Shown here piece by piece: positions 28,787-39,700 of a stretch of 64,000 nt of DNA. The position numbers were made by a program, and so were the translations under genes. Location: the NCBI GenBank assembly GCA_013306675.1, contig JABLUY010000101.1, positions 44,905 through 108,904 on the forward strand. The letters are read 5' to 3'. Below the pieces are notes generated by a model, which was given only the letters and a program-made list of their open reading frames with translations, did not search any database and was not told where the DNA came from. Within the stretch, counting starts at the first letter, position 1. Each line of letters starts with the position of its first letter. This DNA is from Thraustochytrium sp. TN22 (taxonomy: Eukaryota; Sar; Bigyra; Thraustochytrida; Thraustochytriidae).

Positions 28787-30349
28787 ATGCACCAGGGCAT
28801 GGCAGGCGGCAGGTACGCGGGCGCGCCAGGACAGCAGCAAGGACAGCAGGGAGGCCTGCTGCAGGGCCAGGACGGCCCAGGCGCCTACGGGCAGCAGCAG
28901 CGGGCACTACACGAAGCAGGGCTGGGCGGGGCTGGACAGATGATGCTGGGGCGATCTTCTGGGCAGTACGCCAGCGCTCCTTTTGACATGTCAGACTTTC
29001 CGGCGCTGGCGCAGAACCGCGGGTCAACGCCCGGCGCCGTGCCTTCGAGCGACCTAGGCGTGGGCGGGCCTGGCGGCTCGTACGCGATGCACATTGGCCA
29101 GGCAGACCGCTCGCATCCGCAGGCGGACTTCGCCATGCAGAGCGAAGACTTTCCCGCATTGGGCGGTGTCCCAGATGCGGTGACCTCGAGCCCGTCAGGC
29201 GGGCCGCGACAGCCACCAGGCGATCTTATGAATGGGAGCCGGCAGCTGGCGCCCCAGCAGGCCCAGCAGCAGCAGCAGCAGCAGCAGCAGTACTACCAGG
29301 CACCAACACAGTCGCGCGGCGCACCAGCAGGGTTCGCTCAGGCGCAGGCGCAGGCGCAAGCCCAAGCCCAGGCCCAGGCCCAGGCCCAGGCCCAGGCGCG
29401 GGCACAGGTCCAGGCGCAGCAGGCGGCGGCGGCGGCAGCTGCAGGTGCGGCGAAGCGGCCAAACGGGGCGCCGCCAGGCGTGTTGGGCGGGCTGGATTCC
29501 GGCGTGAATGGGTATCCGGCAGGTGGTGGTGGCTCCGGCATTGTGGACCCTTCGAAAGCGCAGGCGGCGGCGGCGGCAGCGGCAGCAGCCGGCCAGGCCG
29601 GCAAGAAGGTCGGGTCGGCGGGAAAGAAACAACTGCCACCGGAGCAACTGTACGGGCTGATGGGGCTGCTGAGCGTGACTCGCATGGACGAGGCGGATCG
29701 GGCTGCGCACGCGGACCGTGCGATGCTGGCGCTCGGCACGAACCTGACGACGCTGGGGTTGAACCTGAACTCGTCCGAGTCGCTGTACTCGAGCTTCTCG
29801 TCGCCATGGTCTGACAAGCCATCGACCCGGGACCCACCCTATCACCTTCCGCAGTGTTATAACACCGGCGCGGCGGCGGCGGCGGCTGCGGCTGCTGCAG
29901 GCGCCTCTGGACAGGGCGCATCGGGCCGCAATGCGCCGCGGCACTTTCCCAGCTACCACCTGGAGACGCTGTTTTATATCTTCTACGCAATGCCGCGGGA
30001 TGTGGCACAAGTTGAGGCCGCGCAGGAATTGTACCGACGCAAGTGGCGCTATCATGCGGACCACAAGGTTTGGTTCATTGACTCCAAGGACATGGCCAAA
30101 CCGCCCGCGCACCAGCTCCCGCCCGATGTCCCGCAGTACGTCTACTTTGACATCCAGGCTTGGGAGCACCGCCTCTTCACCAACGCTGCCCTCGCCGCCA
30201 CACTCGAGGCGGGTTTCCTGGCGAGCAGCGTCGTGACTTCCATTGGCAACGGCCAGTCCCAGCAGCAGCAGCAGCAGCAGCAAGCGCCGCCGGGCGTCAA
30301 TGCGCCGCCCGGCGTGCAGGCGGCCGCGCAGGCACAGCAGGCCTCCTGA
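28787..30349 (+). CDS. CNOT2: CNOT2 / NOT2, CCR4-NOT complex subunit
   Basis: 520 residues, no intron. CNOT2 links the CNOT1 scaffold with CNOT3 in the CCR4-NOT deadenylase complex that controls mRNA decay. The N-terminal half is disordered and Gln/Gly/Ala-rich, with two short DFPAL motifs (SDFPALAQNRG and EDFPALGG) typical of NOT2, CAG-encoded Gln runs and an Ala-Gln dipeptide repeat. LYGLMGLLSVTRM and LGTNLTTLGLNLNSSESLY are the NOT2 anchor region. The NOT box (~384-485) reads FPSYHLETLFYIFYAMPRD, LYRRKWRYHADHKVWF and YVYFDIQAWEHRLF. A short Gln/Pro tail ends the protein. Confidence 0.95.
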   Translation: MHQGMAGGRYAGAPGQQQGQQGGLLQGQDGPGAYGQQQRALHEAGLGGAGQMMLGRSSGQYASAPFDMSDFPALAQNRGSTPGAVPSSDLGVGGPGGSYAMHIGQADRSHPQADFAMQSEDFPALGGVPDAVTSSPSGGPRQPPGDLMNGSRQLAPQQAQQQQQQQQQYYQAPTQSRGAPAGFAQAQAQAQAQAQAQAQAQAQARAQVQAQQAAAAAAAGAAKRPNGAPPGVLGGLDSGVNGYPAGGGGSGIVDPSKAQAAAAAAAAAGQAGKKVGSAGKKQLPPEQLYGLMGLLSVTRMDEADRAAHADRAMLALGTNLTTLGLNLNSSESLYSSFSSPWSDKPSTRDPPYHLPQCYNTGAAAAAAAAAAGASGQGASGRNAPRHFPSYHLETLFYIFYAMPRDVAQVEAAQELYRRKWRYHADHKVWFIDSKDMAKPPAHQLPPDVPQYVYFDIQAWEHRLFTNAALAATLEAGFLASSVVTSIGNGQSQQQQQQQQAPPGVNAPPGVQAAAQAQQAS

Positions 30350-30569
30350 GTCGGCTAGCGCCGGGCCGGGGACGGCGTGCCAGCCTTGCGAAAAAAAAAA
30401 ACTTCCTCATGACGTCAACATCTTCTCTTTACGCCTTCTCTCTCTCTCTCTCTCTCTCTCTTTTTCTTTCTTTGAAACAGACACTCGATCTTTGCCGCTG
30501 CCCCTGTCCGTCGTGGTCAGGACTCAGCAGACTGGCCTTCACGTTCGAGGTTTTCTGAGATTTAGAATA

Positions 30570-31769
30570 TTACTTGGTCGTCGCGGGCGGTGTCGGCGTC
30601 GCCGCTGGCGCCGGTCCTGGGCTTGGCATCGGGAACGGGATAGGCTTGTCGCCCGGGTTGACGGGCGCCACCAGGTCGGCCGAGGTCCGGTCCGTCGGCG
30701 CAGAGGCAGCGTCATCGGACGAGGCCTGCGCCGCCAAGGCAGCTTCGTCCAGCAGGCGCAGAGCAGCTAGCGGCGCGCCCGACGGCGCCTGCACGGTGAG
30801 GATAACGCAGTAGTGCGCCTGCATCATGTGCCACTCCTCGAACTCGTCGAAGATCTCGATGCGCTCCGCACGGCGCACCTGCGCGCGCGGCAAGCACTTG
30901 TAGTAAACGTCATTCATGTCGAAGACCTCGATGTGGCCCCAGCCCATGGCGCGAAAGCGCGCCTGCTGCGCCTCGATATCCGGGAAGCTGCGGATGGCCA
31001 GCAGAGGGCAGCCGCGGCTCTCAAAGTGCCCGAGCATGGTGCGGCCAAAGGCGTCATCCGGCAGAATCTGCTCGTACGAGGTGAAGGCGGCCTGAGGGAA
31101 CTTGCCAAGCGCCCAGCGCAAGAAGCGCTCTGAGTCGCGCGGCTCCACGTAGCACAGCACGCACTCCGAGATGAAGAGCGTGGGTGACGCGAAGTCAAAT
31201 CCCTCCAGGTGTGCCAGGACCGCCTCGAAGAGCTCTGGCTGGCACACGTCGGCGCTCGTGAGCACGTAGCCCTCGCCGCGCAGCAGCCGTGCGGACGCCG
31301 GCGCTGATAGCGCCGCGTCCACCTGCGCCTCGCTCACGCCCACGGCAGCCTGCACGTTCGCATGCTGGCGTATCACGTTCAGCTTCTTATGCACGACGTC
31401 CTCAAGATCCATCTCCACGTAGAGCTCGGGGAGCAGGCCCTTCTTTTGCAGGCGAAAGAAGGTCGTGTCGCTGCCGGCGCCCAAAACCACAATCTGCCGG
31501 CGCCCGCTCGCCGTCTGCGTGAGGAAGCGCTCGATGATCATGTCCATAGCGGCCACTCGCGCGAAGTATCCCCGGTTGATGAGCGGGGCGCGCCGCGCCT
31601 CCTTGCCCACAAAGATGCGCATGAAGTCGTCATCGTAGTAGCCGAGCAGGCATGCCGACAGCTTGCTCACCGCTGCGTCGTCCCTGTCCAGGTCCGGCGC
31701 CGCCTCGTCAGTCTCTGAGAGCCTCTCTCTCTCTCTGTGCGCCGCCGCCGCCGCCTCGGCCCCGACCAC
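30570..31769 (-). CDS. LCMT1: Leucine carboxyl methyltransferase 1 (PP2A methyltransferase)
   Basis: 399 residues. LCMT1 uses S-adenosylmethionine to methylate the C-terminal leucine of the PP2A catalytic subunit and so controls which B subunits bind. Visible family features are LGYYDDDFMRIFV, the RAPLINRGYFARVAAMD helix, the SAM-binding VVLGAGSDTTFFRL, the acidic YVEMDLEDVVHKK, the PTLFISECVLCYVE strand, SYEQILPDDAFGRTM, and the C-terminal WGHIEVFDMNDVYY...EIFDEFEEWHMMQAHY. The last ~70 residues are Ala/Pro/Ser-rich. It is 3' to 3' with CNOT2 and divergent from TMEM208. Confidence 0.95.
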   Translation of the reverse strand: MVGAEAAAAAHRERERLSETDEAAPDLDRDDAAVSKLSACLLGYYDDDFMRIFVGKEARRAPLINRGYFARVAAMDMIIERFLTQTASGRRQIVVLGAGSDTTFFRLQKKGLLPELYVEMDLEDVVHKKLNVIRQHANVQAAVGVSEAQVDAALSAPASARLLRGEGYVLTSADVCQPELFEAVLAHLEGFDFASPTLFISECVLCYVEPRDSERFLRWALGKFPQAAFTSYEQILPDDAFGRTMLGHFESRGCPLLAIRSFPDIEAQQARFRAMGWGHIEVFDMNDVYYKCLPRAQVRRAERIEIFDEFEEWHMMQAHYCVILTVQAPSGAPLAALRLLDEAALAAQASSDDAASAPTDRTSADLVAPVNPGDKPIPFPMPSPGPAPAATPTPPATTK

Positions 31770-32030
31770 GCTGCTGCCGCCCAGCGAGCACCCGGCGAGT
31801 CAACCTACGAGGTGCCCTGCACGCCGCCGAGCTCCATGGCGCCGCGCCGCCGTCTGCGCCGTCGCGACGACCAAGTTGCGGCTTTGCCAGTGCGGCGGCC
31901 GTGGATGGTCGAGAACAACTTGAAGAGGCCGAGGACGTGCACGAGCATGCCGACTCGGACCAGAGCAGAGCTGCAAGCGCGGTGCGGGCGACGCGACGCC
32001 TGCGCGCGGGGCAGGAGCCGACGAGGCGCC

Positions 32031-32891
32031 ATGGTGCGTGCCGTGCGGAGGGAAGATGCGCCCGGTGAGCCAAGGCGTGGCGCGCCGGCGCGGAGGAGGA
32101 GGAGGAGGAGGAGGACCAGGACCAGGACGACGACGACCCAAGATGGACTCCCGCGCGACGTGTCTCGCGCGCGCGCGCGCGCGCGTGAGACGCGGGACGA
32201 GGAGTACGAGGAGCTCGGAAAGGAGGAAGGAGACTAACGGGTCGGCGGGTGGGCATCGGCGCAGGCGAATGCGGCGGAAAAGAAGCGCCTGGCGCGCTCC
32301 AAGGCGGCGACCAAGTACCTTGCCATCGTGCTGGCCGTTGTGACCGCCATTACCTTGGCCTGCCAGTACGCGCTCTTTTCAGAGCCGGAGGAGGGCTTTC
32401 TCTACTACTTTGCGCTGCAGACGGCGGCCTCTGTGGCGCTTTGCTACCGCATCGTCACCTTGGAGCGCCAGGGCCAGAGCCACGAGTACGTTCGTTAGAA
32501 TCGCGTTCGCGCACGCGCGCAATACCCTGACGTCCCCTTGTGCGCATTCGCATTGGCAGGTACTCATTTGACGTCCTCGCTCTGAACTGGCTTGTGCAAA
32601 TCGGCGCGCTCTATACGCCGCTGGTCTGGAAGCTCTTCTACTTGGTACGTGTGCGCCCGATCTCGCCTGCTTTGGGCAATGCGTCTAACCCAAACGAATC
32701 ATCACGCGAATCTCACCTGGCAGGTCCCGGCCTTTGCGCTCTACAAGGGCGGTTCGTTCCTGGCCGGCTACGTCTTCACGCAGCAACCTGCCGCGGCTGT
32801 GCCGGACGCCGACGAGCAGGCGCGCCTCGAGAAGAAGCAGCGCAAGCAGGAGCGCCAGGCCGCGCGCGCCGGAGTTGCGCAGCGCCGTTAG
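32031..32891 (+). CDS. TMEM208: TMEM208 / SND2, ER targeting membrane protein
   Basis: Four exons, 32031-32033, 32265-32485, 32560-32644 and 32724-32891 (introns of 231, 74 and 79 nt), 158 residues. TMEM208/Snd2 sits in the ER membrane and serves the SRP-independent SND targeting route. The protein starts MANAAEKKRLARSKAATKYL, has three to four hydrophobic helices (YLAIVLAVVTAITLACQYAL, FALQTAASVALCYRIVTL, LALNWLVQIGALYTPLVWKL) and ends in the family's basic RLEKKQRKQERQAAR tail. No Met exists in exon 2 and an in-frame stop lies 5' of it at 32235, so an upstream exon is needed. The ATG at 32031 directly abuts a GTGCGT donor, giving a first coding exon that is only the start codon. The internal junctions are well supported. 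Confidence 0.85.
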
Positions 32892-34085
32892 ATTTCATAA
32901 ACAACAACTTGAAGGGGTAGCCTCTGAAAGGGAAAGTGTGTGAGGTCTGCGGGCGTTGATGTCGAAGACAATCAATGTAAAAGCGGAGGCATTCGACACG
33001 ATCGCGTACGTGGGCACGCGCACAAACTTGACGATGTCCTGCTGCGAGAGGCGAGCGCGCCGGTCTGACTCGGACACTTGTCCTCCAGAGGTGGCGACGA
33101 TGATGAAGGTATTGTCGCTGGGAGCAGGAGGAATGAGGACGCAAGCTACGATCGCTCTATCGCGGCGCGGCGCTTCACTTTTGAAGACATGGAGCTAAGT
33201 CTTCGAGCTCGCTTGCTTTAGCTTCTAAAAAATGTTCCATGACGGAGTCACGGTACCCGGTATGATCACGAAGTTCACGACCTAATTCACGACCTAAGGC
33301 TGCTAGCTGCTTCCCTCGAATGCGCCCCCACAGCCGCCCTCTCGTCCCACTGCGATCGTTCCCCCACCCAAGTGCCGAGCAGCTGCCCCTCCGCGGGCCC
33401 CCCGCAGCCACGCAGCGCACCTCCATCGCGAGCCGCAAGCAGCCGCAGCCGCGCGGCGCCGGGAGGGAAGCTGCGGGCAGAGGCGCGCCTCCCCGCCGCG
33501 CCCCCGCGGCCCCCCCCCGCCGCCACTGCGGCTTCTTTTTCAAAATTTTGAAGCGGCGGCCGGGCGCTCGAACCTCACGCGCCGCCGCCCGCGCGGCAGA
33601 GCGAGCATCGCGCGCGCGGCGGCGCGCGGCGCGGCGCGGCGCGCGGGCGGCGGCGCGGCGGCGGCGGGCGGCGGCGCGGTCGCCGCTCGATCGCCGGCGC
33701 GCCCGCGGCCGGGCGCGCGGGCGCGGCCTGAGCGGCCGCCGGGCCGCGGTCGGTGGGGACGGCGACGGCCGGCACGACGGGCGAGAACGCGCTCCTCGTC
33801 TCCTCGTCTCGTCGTCTCGGCCAGTTCCCCGGCGCGGGCGCGGGCGGCGGCGGCGGCGGCGCGCGCGGCGCGGCGCGCGTGCGCGGCAGCGGGCGCGCGG
33901 CGCGCGCGGCTCGGCCGCGCGCGGCGGCACGCGGGCTGCGGCGCGCGCGGGCGCGGCGCGGCGGCGCGCGACTTTATTTTTGAAAAAAAAAGACCAGGCA
34001 GGCAAGGTGAAACAAGCAGGCACAAGGAACGCGGGGCGGCGCGCGACCTCCGCGGGTGGCGATACATAGAGAGGGCAGGCGCGCC
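32892..34085. other. Intergenic region with possible small gene and extreme-GC block
   Basis: 32895-33240 holds the tentative small gene. 33240-33310 is AT-richer with a doubled TTAGGTCGTGAA 12-mer on the minus strand. 33380-33970 is extremely GC-rich and reads as Arg/Ala low complexity in every frame. TTCAAAATTTTGAA at 33539-33552 is a 14-bp palindrome. The 5' flank of the CXC gene lies at the right. Confidence 0.4.
32895..33240 (-). CDS. Possible small two-exon gene, unknown family
   Basis: Tentative. From an ATG at 33240, exon 33240-33179 joins exon 33117-32895 across a 61-nt GTGAAG...CAG intron to give 94 residues. They start MEHFLEAKASELEDLAPCLQ and continue with strand-like DNTFIIVATSGGQV and VRVPTYAIVSNASAFTLIVF. 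Composition is balanced, unlike the Arg/Ala shadows nearby, and the DNA is less GC-rich than its neighbours. Against it: no family is recognised, and its stop lies only 3 bp from the TMEM208 stop on the other strand. Confidence 0.25.
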
Positions 34086-36131
34086 ATGGTGGGCAGGGCG
34101 GCCCGCGACGCGAGCGGCGACGAGCATGGCAGCGGCACGACGAGCGGCGCGGACCCCGGCGCTGGCGGCTTCTCGCTGCATCCCGGCCTGATGAGCCTAA
34201 TCGAGCAGGAGGTGCTACAGAACATCGGATCTCAGACGCAGCTGCTGCCCGAGGCCGCAGTCAGCAAGTCGGCTGAGACGAGCAAGCCTGCAGTGACGCT
34301 GGGCCAGGTAGGGCAGCGAACTCTGAGTGAGGCGCTGGCGCCGGCGGCGAGGCCTCACAACAGCCAGGCATCAATCTTCACGTCCTCGCCGCCGGACATT
34401 CTCGCGGCGCCGGAAGCAGGTCCGCAGCCCGCCGTGGTGCCCAAGACGACGTCAAAGAAGCGGCCACGGTCCGCTTCCTCGTCGTCCTCGTCGTCGTCCC
34501 CGGACGCCGCGGCCCAGGCGGCGGCGCCGCCTCCTGCGAAAATTGTTCGTGGCGAAGCCAGCGCTGCGCCGGCCCAGAGCGCAGATGCGGACGGCAAGGC
34601 CAGCGCGGATCAAGACGAAGCTCTGGACGAGCTCATCTTTGCCAAGCGGTCGTGCATCAATCGGCTCGTCATCAAGCTGCGATCGCTCAAGACCGCCGTG
34701 TCGACGTGCACGGACCATAGCGAGGAGGACTCGCTGCGCGGCATCCTGGAAGAGGTGTGCCGTTTCCGCAACCGCCTCGAGAGAGACCTGGACAAGCTGA
34801 AACTGCGCAAGCTGCGGCTCAGCGAGATGCACTTCGAGAATGCTTTCAAGGAGATGATCGCCCGGTCAGCCCTGCTCGAGATGGGCAGCAGCCAGAAGCC
34901 CAGCGGTGTGGCGTCCGCGACGGACATCAAGGCCGCCGCTGCGGAGTATGCCGCGGCAATCGTCGGTATAAAGAAGCCTGCGCGATCCGTTTCGACGCCC
35001 CTCTCGTCCTCTTTGACGTTCGCGGCCGTGGCCTCGAAGCAGCTGCCGACCAGCGCCCATCTTGGCGGTCAAAGCCCTGGACCCCTCGCGCCTGCCGACG
35101 GCGATGCCGCGGCGGGCGGCGATGCCCCCGCAGACAGCAACGCCCCGCCAGGGCCGCCCCGACGGGAACCTTCCGCCCGCTCGGGCTCGGGCTCGGCCTC
35201 GCCCTTGGTTTCGTCCCCTGACAGCAGCGTGCCGAGCCCGCCAAAGGACGGAGCCCACGTGCGCAGGAGCAGCAGTATGTGGTTCAAGCCCGAGCTCAGC
35301 GGCGGCCAGCAGGAGCTCAAGAGCGCCAGCGCGAGCACCCTCGTGTCGCCTGGACTGGACGCCAAGGCGCTGCAACGGGAGGCCTTCAAGCTGCTGAATG
35401 CCAAGCCAGCGCACGGGAATCGGGATATGCTCTCGTGCGCATGCCGCAAGTCCAAGTGCCTCAAGCTGTACTGCGAGTGCTTCGCGGCGAGCGTTATGTG
35501 CGGCCAGCTGTGCTCGTGCGCGGACTGCCACAACCAGCCGAGCTACCAGCGCGAGCGCCTCGCCGCGCTGGAGAACATCCTCAAGCGCAAACCGTATGCC
35601 TTCCACGTGCACAATCGCACGTACTCGCAGACCGAGAGCGCGCAGAAGCTCGAAGTGGGTTGCAACTGTCGCAAGACGCTCTGCCTCAAGAAGTACTGCG
35701 TCTGCTACAGCAACGGCGAGTATTGCAAGGATTCCTGCCGGTGCGCTGCTTGCCGCAACGTGGCCGAGAACCCCAAGGCTGTCGAGAACGCGCTCGCCAA
35801 GCGCTCCTTGGCGTCGTTCGCGCGGAACTCCAAGGGCCTGTCCCGCCAGATCCAGGCCTCCGCCATGTCGACCGCCTCGCAGCCGCACATCTCCCCCACC
35901 GCGCACATGATGGACGGTCTTGTCCGCGGTCCGGCGCTCTCCAAGGGCCGCATCCCCAGCACGCTCAGCAGCTCCTCTTTCATTTCGGGACCCAAGCTGC
36001 TGGACCCGCCACCGGCGTCTGTCCCAGGCTCGGCCGCCCCCGCGCTCGCCTCCTCCTCCTCCTCCTCCTCGTCATCATCTTCCAGCAGCTCGAGCTCCGC
36101 CGCGTCCCCTCGGGCCTCGCTTCTGTGCTGA
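34086..36131 (+). CDS. CXC-domain (LIN54/tesmin/TSO1-type) DNA-binding protein
   Basis: 681 residues. Two cysteine-rich CXC repeats separated by a short linker are diagnostic. The first, at about residues 451-485, is LSCACRKSKCLKLYCECF followed by CGQLCSCADCHN. The conserved spacer has RERLAALENILKRKPYAF. The second, at about 524-558, is VGCNCRKTLCLKKYCVCY followed by CKDSCRCAACRN. In LIN54 and TSO1 each repeat inserts a Tyr into the minor groove at cell-cycle homology (CHR) elements, and both Tyr positions are present. The N-terminal half is Ser/Ala/Pro-rich, with a helical region at ~185-260 (CINRLVIKLRSLKTAVSTC, VCRFRNRLERDLDKLKLRKL). The C-terminus ends in a long Ser run. A DREAM/MuvB-like cell-cycle regulator is plausible. 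Confidence 0.88.
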   Translation: MVGRAARDASGDEHGSGTTSGADPGAGGFSLHPGLMSLIEQEVLQNIGSQTQLLPEAAVSKSAETSKPAVTLGQVGQRTLSEALAPAARPHNSQASIFTSSPPDILAAPEAGPQPAVVPKTTSKKRPRSASSSSSSSSPDAAAQAAAPPPAKIVRGEASAAPAQSADADGKASADQDEALDELIFAKRSCINRLVIKLRSLKTAVSTCTDHSEEDSLRGILEEVCRFRNRLERDLDKLKLRKLRLSEMHFENAFKEMIARSALLEMGSSQKPSGVASATDIKAAAAEYAAAIVGIKKPARSVSTPLSSSLTFAAVASKQLPTSAHLGGQSPGPLAPADGDAAAGGDAPADSNAPPGPPRREPSARSGSGSASPLVSSPDSSVPSPPKDGAHVRRSSSMWFKPELSGGQQELKSASASTLVSPGLDAKALQREAFKLLNAKPAHGNRDMLSCACRKSKCLKLYCECFAASVMCGQLCSCADCHNQPSYQRERLAALENILKRKPYAFHVHNRTYSQTESAQKLEVGCNCRKTLCLKKYCVCYSNGEYCKDSCRCAACRNVAENPKAVENALAKRSLASFARNSKGLSRQIQASAMSTASQPHISPTAHMMDGLVRGPALSKGRIPSTLSSSSFISGPKLLDPPPASVPGSAAPALASSSSSSSSSSSSSSSSAASPRASLLC

Positions 36132-36631
36132 CCCTGACCCCTGATCTACAGCCAGAGACAGATAGAACCAGCCTTGTCAGAACGTTGCTTTCGCGAAGCC
36201 CAAGCCCAAGCCCGCGCAAGCCCGCGTCCTCCTCGCAGTGCTCGCGCCTGGCCGCCGCGCGGCGCACGCGCCAGCAGCCAGCGGCCAGCGCAGCGCTGGC
36301 GCCTCCCGGCCGCGCCGGCGGAATGCCGCGCCGGCCGGCGCAATCGCCGCCCCCTCTGTTTCGCCGTCTCAGCTCCCAGGCGGCAGGCACGTGCTCGGAG
36401 GTCCGCCGCGCCGCGCCGCCTCCGCCTCGTCCAAAGTCTCTCGAGACGCGCAGCGCGCGCGCGCGGCGCGGCGCGGCGCGGGCGGCGCGGCGCGGCGCGG
36501 GCGCGGGCGCGGGCGCGGCGGCCAGCGCGGCGGCCAGCGCGCGCGGCGCAGGGGCGGGGTTCGTTGTTTCTTTCTTTCTTTCTTAGTTTCTCTCGCTCCG
36601 CGGCGGCCATCGAGCGAGGGAGGGAGCGGCC
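36132..36631. other. Intergenic region
   Basis: 5' flank of the HECT ligase: CAAGCC repeats at 36198-36225, GCGCGGCGCGG runs at 36460-36550 and a TTTC tract at 36565-36595. No gene is seen. Confidence 0.4.
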
Positions 36632-36674
36632 ATGGGCGAGGGCGACCTGCGCGCGCGCGCGCGGGCGGCACGGC

Positions 36675-36706
<32 letters not shown>

Positions 36707-39700
36707 GCGGGCGGCGCGAGCGGCAGCCTGAAGCGGGCGCTGAGAGGGCCGCGCAGCAGCGGCGCGAGCGGGCGCGCGCCGCGGCGGCACGGGGCAGACG
36801 GGGGGGGCCTGCGTGCCGCCGAGGCGGGCCGGCCTGCGGGCGAGATGGAGGACCTGAGCGAGCTGCTGGAGGACGGAGAGGACGAGCGCTTCGACGGCGC
36901 GAACGAGGAGGACGGCCTCGACGAAGAGGACGACTTCGAGGGCTTCAAGCGGGAGAAGCAGATGCGGGCCAGCGAACGCGGGGGCGGCTTCAAGGCCTCG
37001 CTGCGCGAGAAGCAGCAGCAGCAGCAGCAGCGGCAGCGCGCCGCGCCGGCCGCGCCCGCGCCCGCGCCTGCACCGGCGCAGCGGGAGCAGCTGCTGGCGC
37101 CTGGGTCGCGCGGCCTGCTGAGCAGCTTGCCGAGAGGCATGTCGCTGCGGCGGGATAGCGGCAAGAGCGCCATGGAGGTGTTCTCGCGCATCGGCTCGCG
37201 GCTGCGCAAGTCGGCGCGCAAGAGCCTGGGCCGCACGATGAGCAGGCGCAGCTCGGCCTCGGCCAAGCGCAACGGCGCCTCCGGGAGCGACCTCGGGACG
37301 CTCGCCGAGGAGGCCGAGGAGGAGGACGCTAGCCTCGACGACGAAGACGGCGTCGGCGGCCGGCAGGCCATGCGCGTGCCGGCCCCCGGCGACAGCCTGC
37401 TCGCGGACGGCCTCGGGTCGGGCCCCACGCGCGTGTACGCGTGGGGCGACAATTACATGGGCCAGCTGCTGATGCAGGACGGCGGCCGCGGGGTAGCGGC
37501 GGTCACCGCCGTGGACGTGCGCGAGTGCGCCGACGCGCTCGCCGCGCAGTGCGTCGTGCAGGTGGGCGCGTCCATCTCGCACTCGGTCGCCGTCACGGCC
37601 ACGGGCCAGCTCGTGGGCGCCGGTGATAACAGCGAGGGCCAGCTCGACCCGAGTCTCGGGTCGGACGTCTTCATGCACGGGCCGCAGCCCTTGAGCGACA
37701 GCTTTCTGCAGAAGCAGCAGGTCGTGCAGGCCTCCTGCGGCGACGCGCACACGGCCGTGCTCACCGCGAGTGGCCACGTGGTGACCTGGGGTAACAACGA
37801 GTCCGGCCAGCTCGGCCACTCGCGCGATCGCGAGACTTGCTTCGTCGCGCCGCGCCTCGTGGAGAAGCTGCGCGAGTCCATTATTCAGGTGGCTTGCACC
37901 GGCGGCTCTACCTTGCTGCTGAGCGAGCGTGGCCGCGTCTTCTCTCTCGGTTGCAACGAGGACGGCATCCTCGGCCTGGACGACGAGGAGAATCGCTTCT
38001 CGCCCAAGCCCGTGCGCGGCGCGCTCGAGGGCGCGCCCATCGTGCAGCTCGCCGTGGGCGGACGCCACGTCTGCGCGGTCTCGGTCTCGGGCCGCGTTTA
38101 CGCGTGGGGCAGCAACGCGCACGGCCAGCTGGGCCTCTCGCGCAAGAACGCGCCAGCCGTCGCGCACGCGCCGGTGCGCGTCGTCATGTCGCGCGCCGTC
38201 GTCAAGGTGGCCTGTGGCGAGGCGCACAGCGTCTTTCTCACCGCGCTCGGCGGCGTCTACGTGTGCGGGCGCGCCGACGAGGGCCAGCTCGGCTTCTTGC
38301 CCAGGAAGGCGCGCAATGTGACTCCGCCGCGCCGCGTTGAGGCGGTGCGCGACTTCCCCGCGCCCGTCATTCAGGTCACCGCGGTCGGCAACGCTTCCGT
38401 GCTGCTCATGGAGGATGGTTCGGTCTACGCCGCCGGCGATGCCAGCTCCAGCGACGCGGACGCGCTGCGCCGCCGCAGCCGCCGCAGCAGACAGCGCCAC
38501 TCCTCATCTGCCTCCTCTTCCGCCGGCGCCCGCCGGCACTCGCGCGGCCGGGGTCCTCCCGCCGAGTCGTCGGTGGGGACTGCGCACCCGCTCGACCTGC
38601 ACGAGGTGGCCGAGAAGGACGCAGACCAGGACGGCGAGACGGGTGCGCGTCTCCGCCGCGGACCCGCCTCGGACGAGAGCGCGCGCTCGCGCGCCGTAGA
38701 GGAGCAGGAAGAGGACGAGGCCGCCGGGCGCCGCTCCCGCCGCAGAAAGGCCGCCGCCGCCGCCGCCGCTGAGGAGGGCTTCGTGCGCATTCTAGATGCC
38801 GCGGCCGATGTCGTGGCGCTGTCGGCGGGCGGGTCGGCAGTCTTCGCAATTCTGTCCGAGACCAAGACCGAGGCGCGCCGCGCCGCGCTGGCCCACGGCT
38901 GGCCGCAGCAGGCCATCGTGCGCGTGCAGGGTGAAGACCTCGTGGCGCAGGCCGCGGAGATTCAGGACAAGTTCGAGCATCTTGGCCGCAAGTCGTCGCG
39001 CGCCTTCGGCCTGGAGGTGAAACTCTCGCACTTCGACCTGTGCACGCTGAATGCCAGCTTCCTTACGGGCACATATTCGTCGGACCACCGGTCCAGCCCG
39101 GACAAGTTTGACGAGAAGCGCAATTCGGGAGTCGACCTGACCGGGATGGTGGCCGGCAGCGAGGCGCTGCTTACGGCGCTCAAGGCGTCCATGGACGACA
39201 AGCAGGCCGCGCTCTACCTGCGCGAGCGCCTGGCGCCTATCATCGGCCAGCTGGACGAGGCGGCCAGCTACCTCACCGAGCCGGACCAGCTGCGAGTCAT
39301 CCTCGTGCTGCTCATGTCACCCTTCATGCCGGTCGTGCTGCAGGACTACGAGCTGGTGGTGGCCATCTTCCGCAAGCTCCCGTCGCGATCTCGCGACGTG
39401 CTGCTCTCCTGGATAAAGTACGACGTGGCCTCGGACCTCATTGCCGAGCACCTGATTGATCCGCTGCTCATGTTGCTCAATCGCTCGGTCGCCTATTCGC
39501 GCTTTGAGCAGGTCGGCCGCGAGGTTTGCGGCCTTCTGCGCCACCTGCACCGCATCAACCAGGGCCGCTCGCCCGGGCCGGCAGGGGCCGCAATGGGCCG
39601 CATTGACCATCGCCGCTTCTACTCGACCAAGGTCGATGAAATGCAGAACGACGCGCTCGGCGCCTCCTTTGAGCGCTGGCGCAGCATCCGCACGGCGCGT

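Noticed and set aside
31737-32237. 166-codon plus-strand frame before TMEM208
   Set aside because: Arg-rich shadow of the LCMT1 5' end and the TMEM208 first intron.
33241-34023. Arg/Ala-rich minus-strand frame upstream of the tentative small gene
   Set aside because: Mostly GC-repeat-derived low complexity with no conserved block; only the extreme 3' part looks protein-like.
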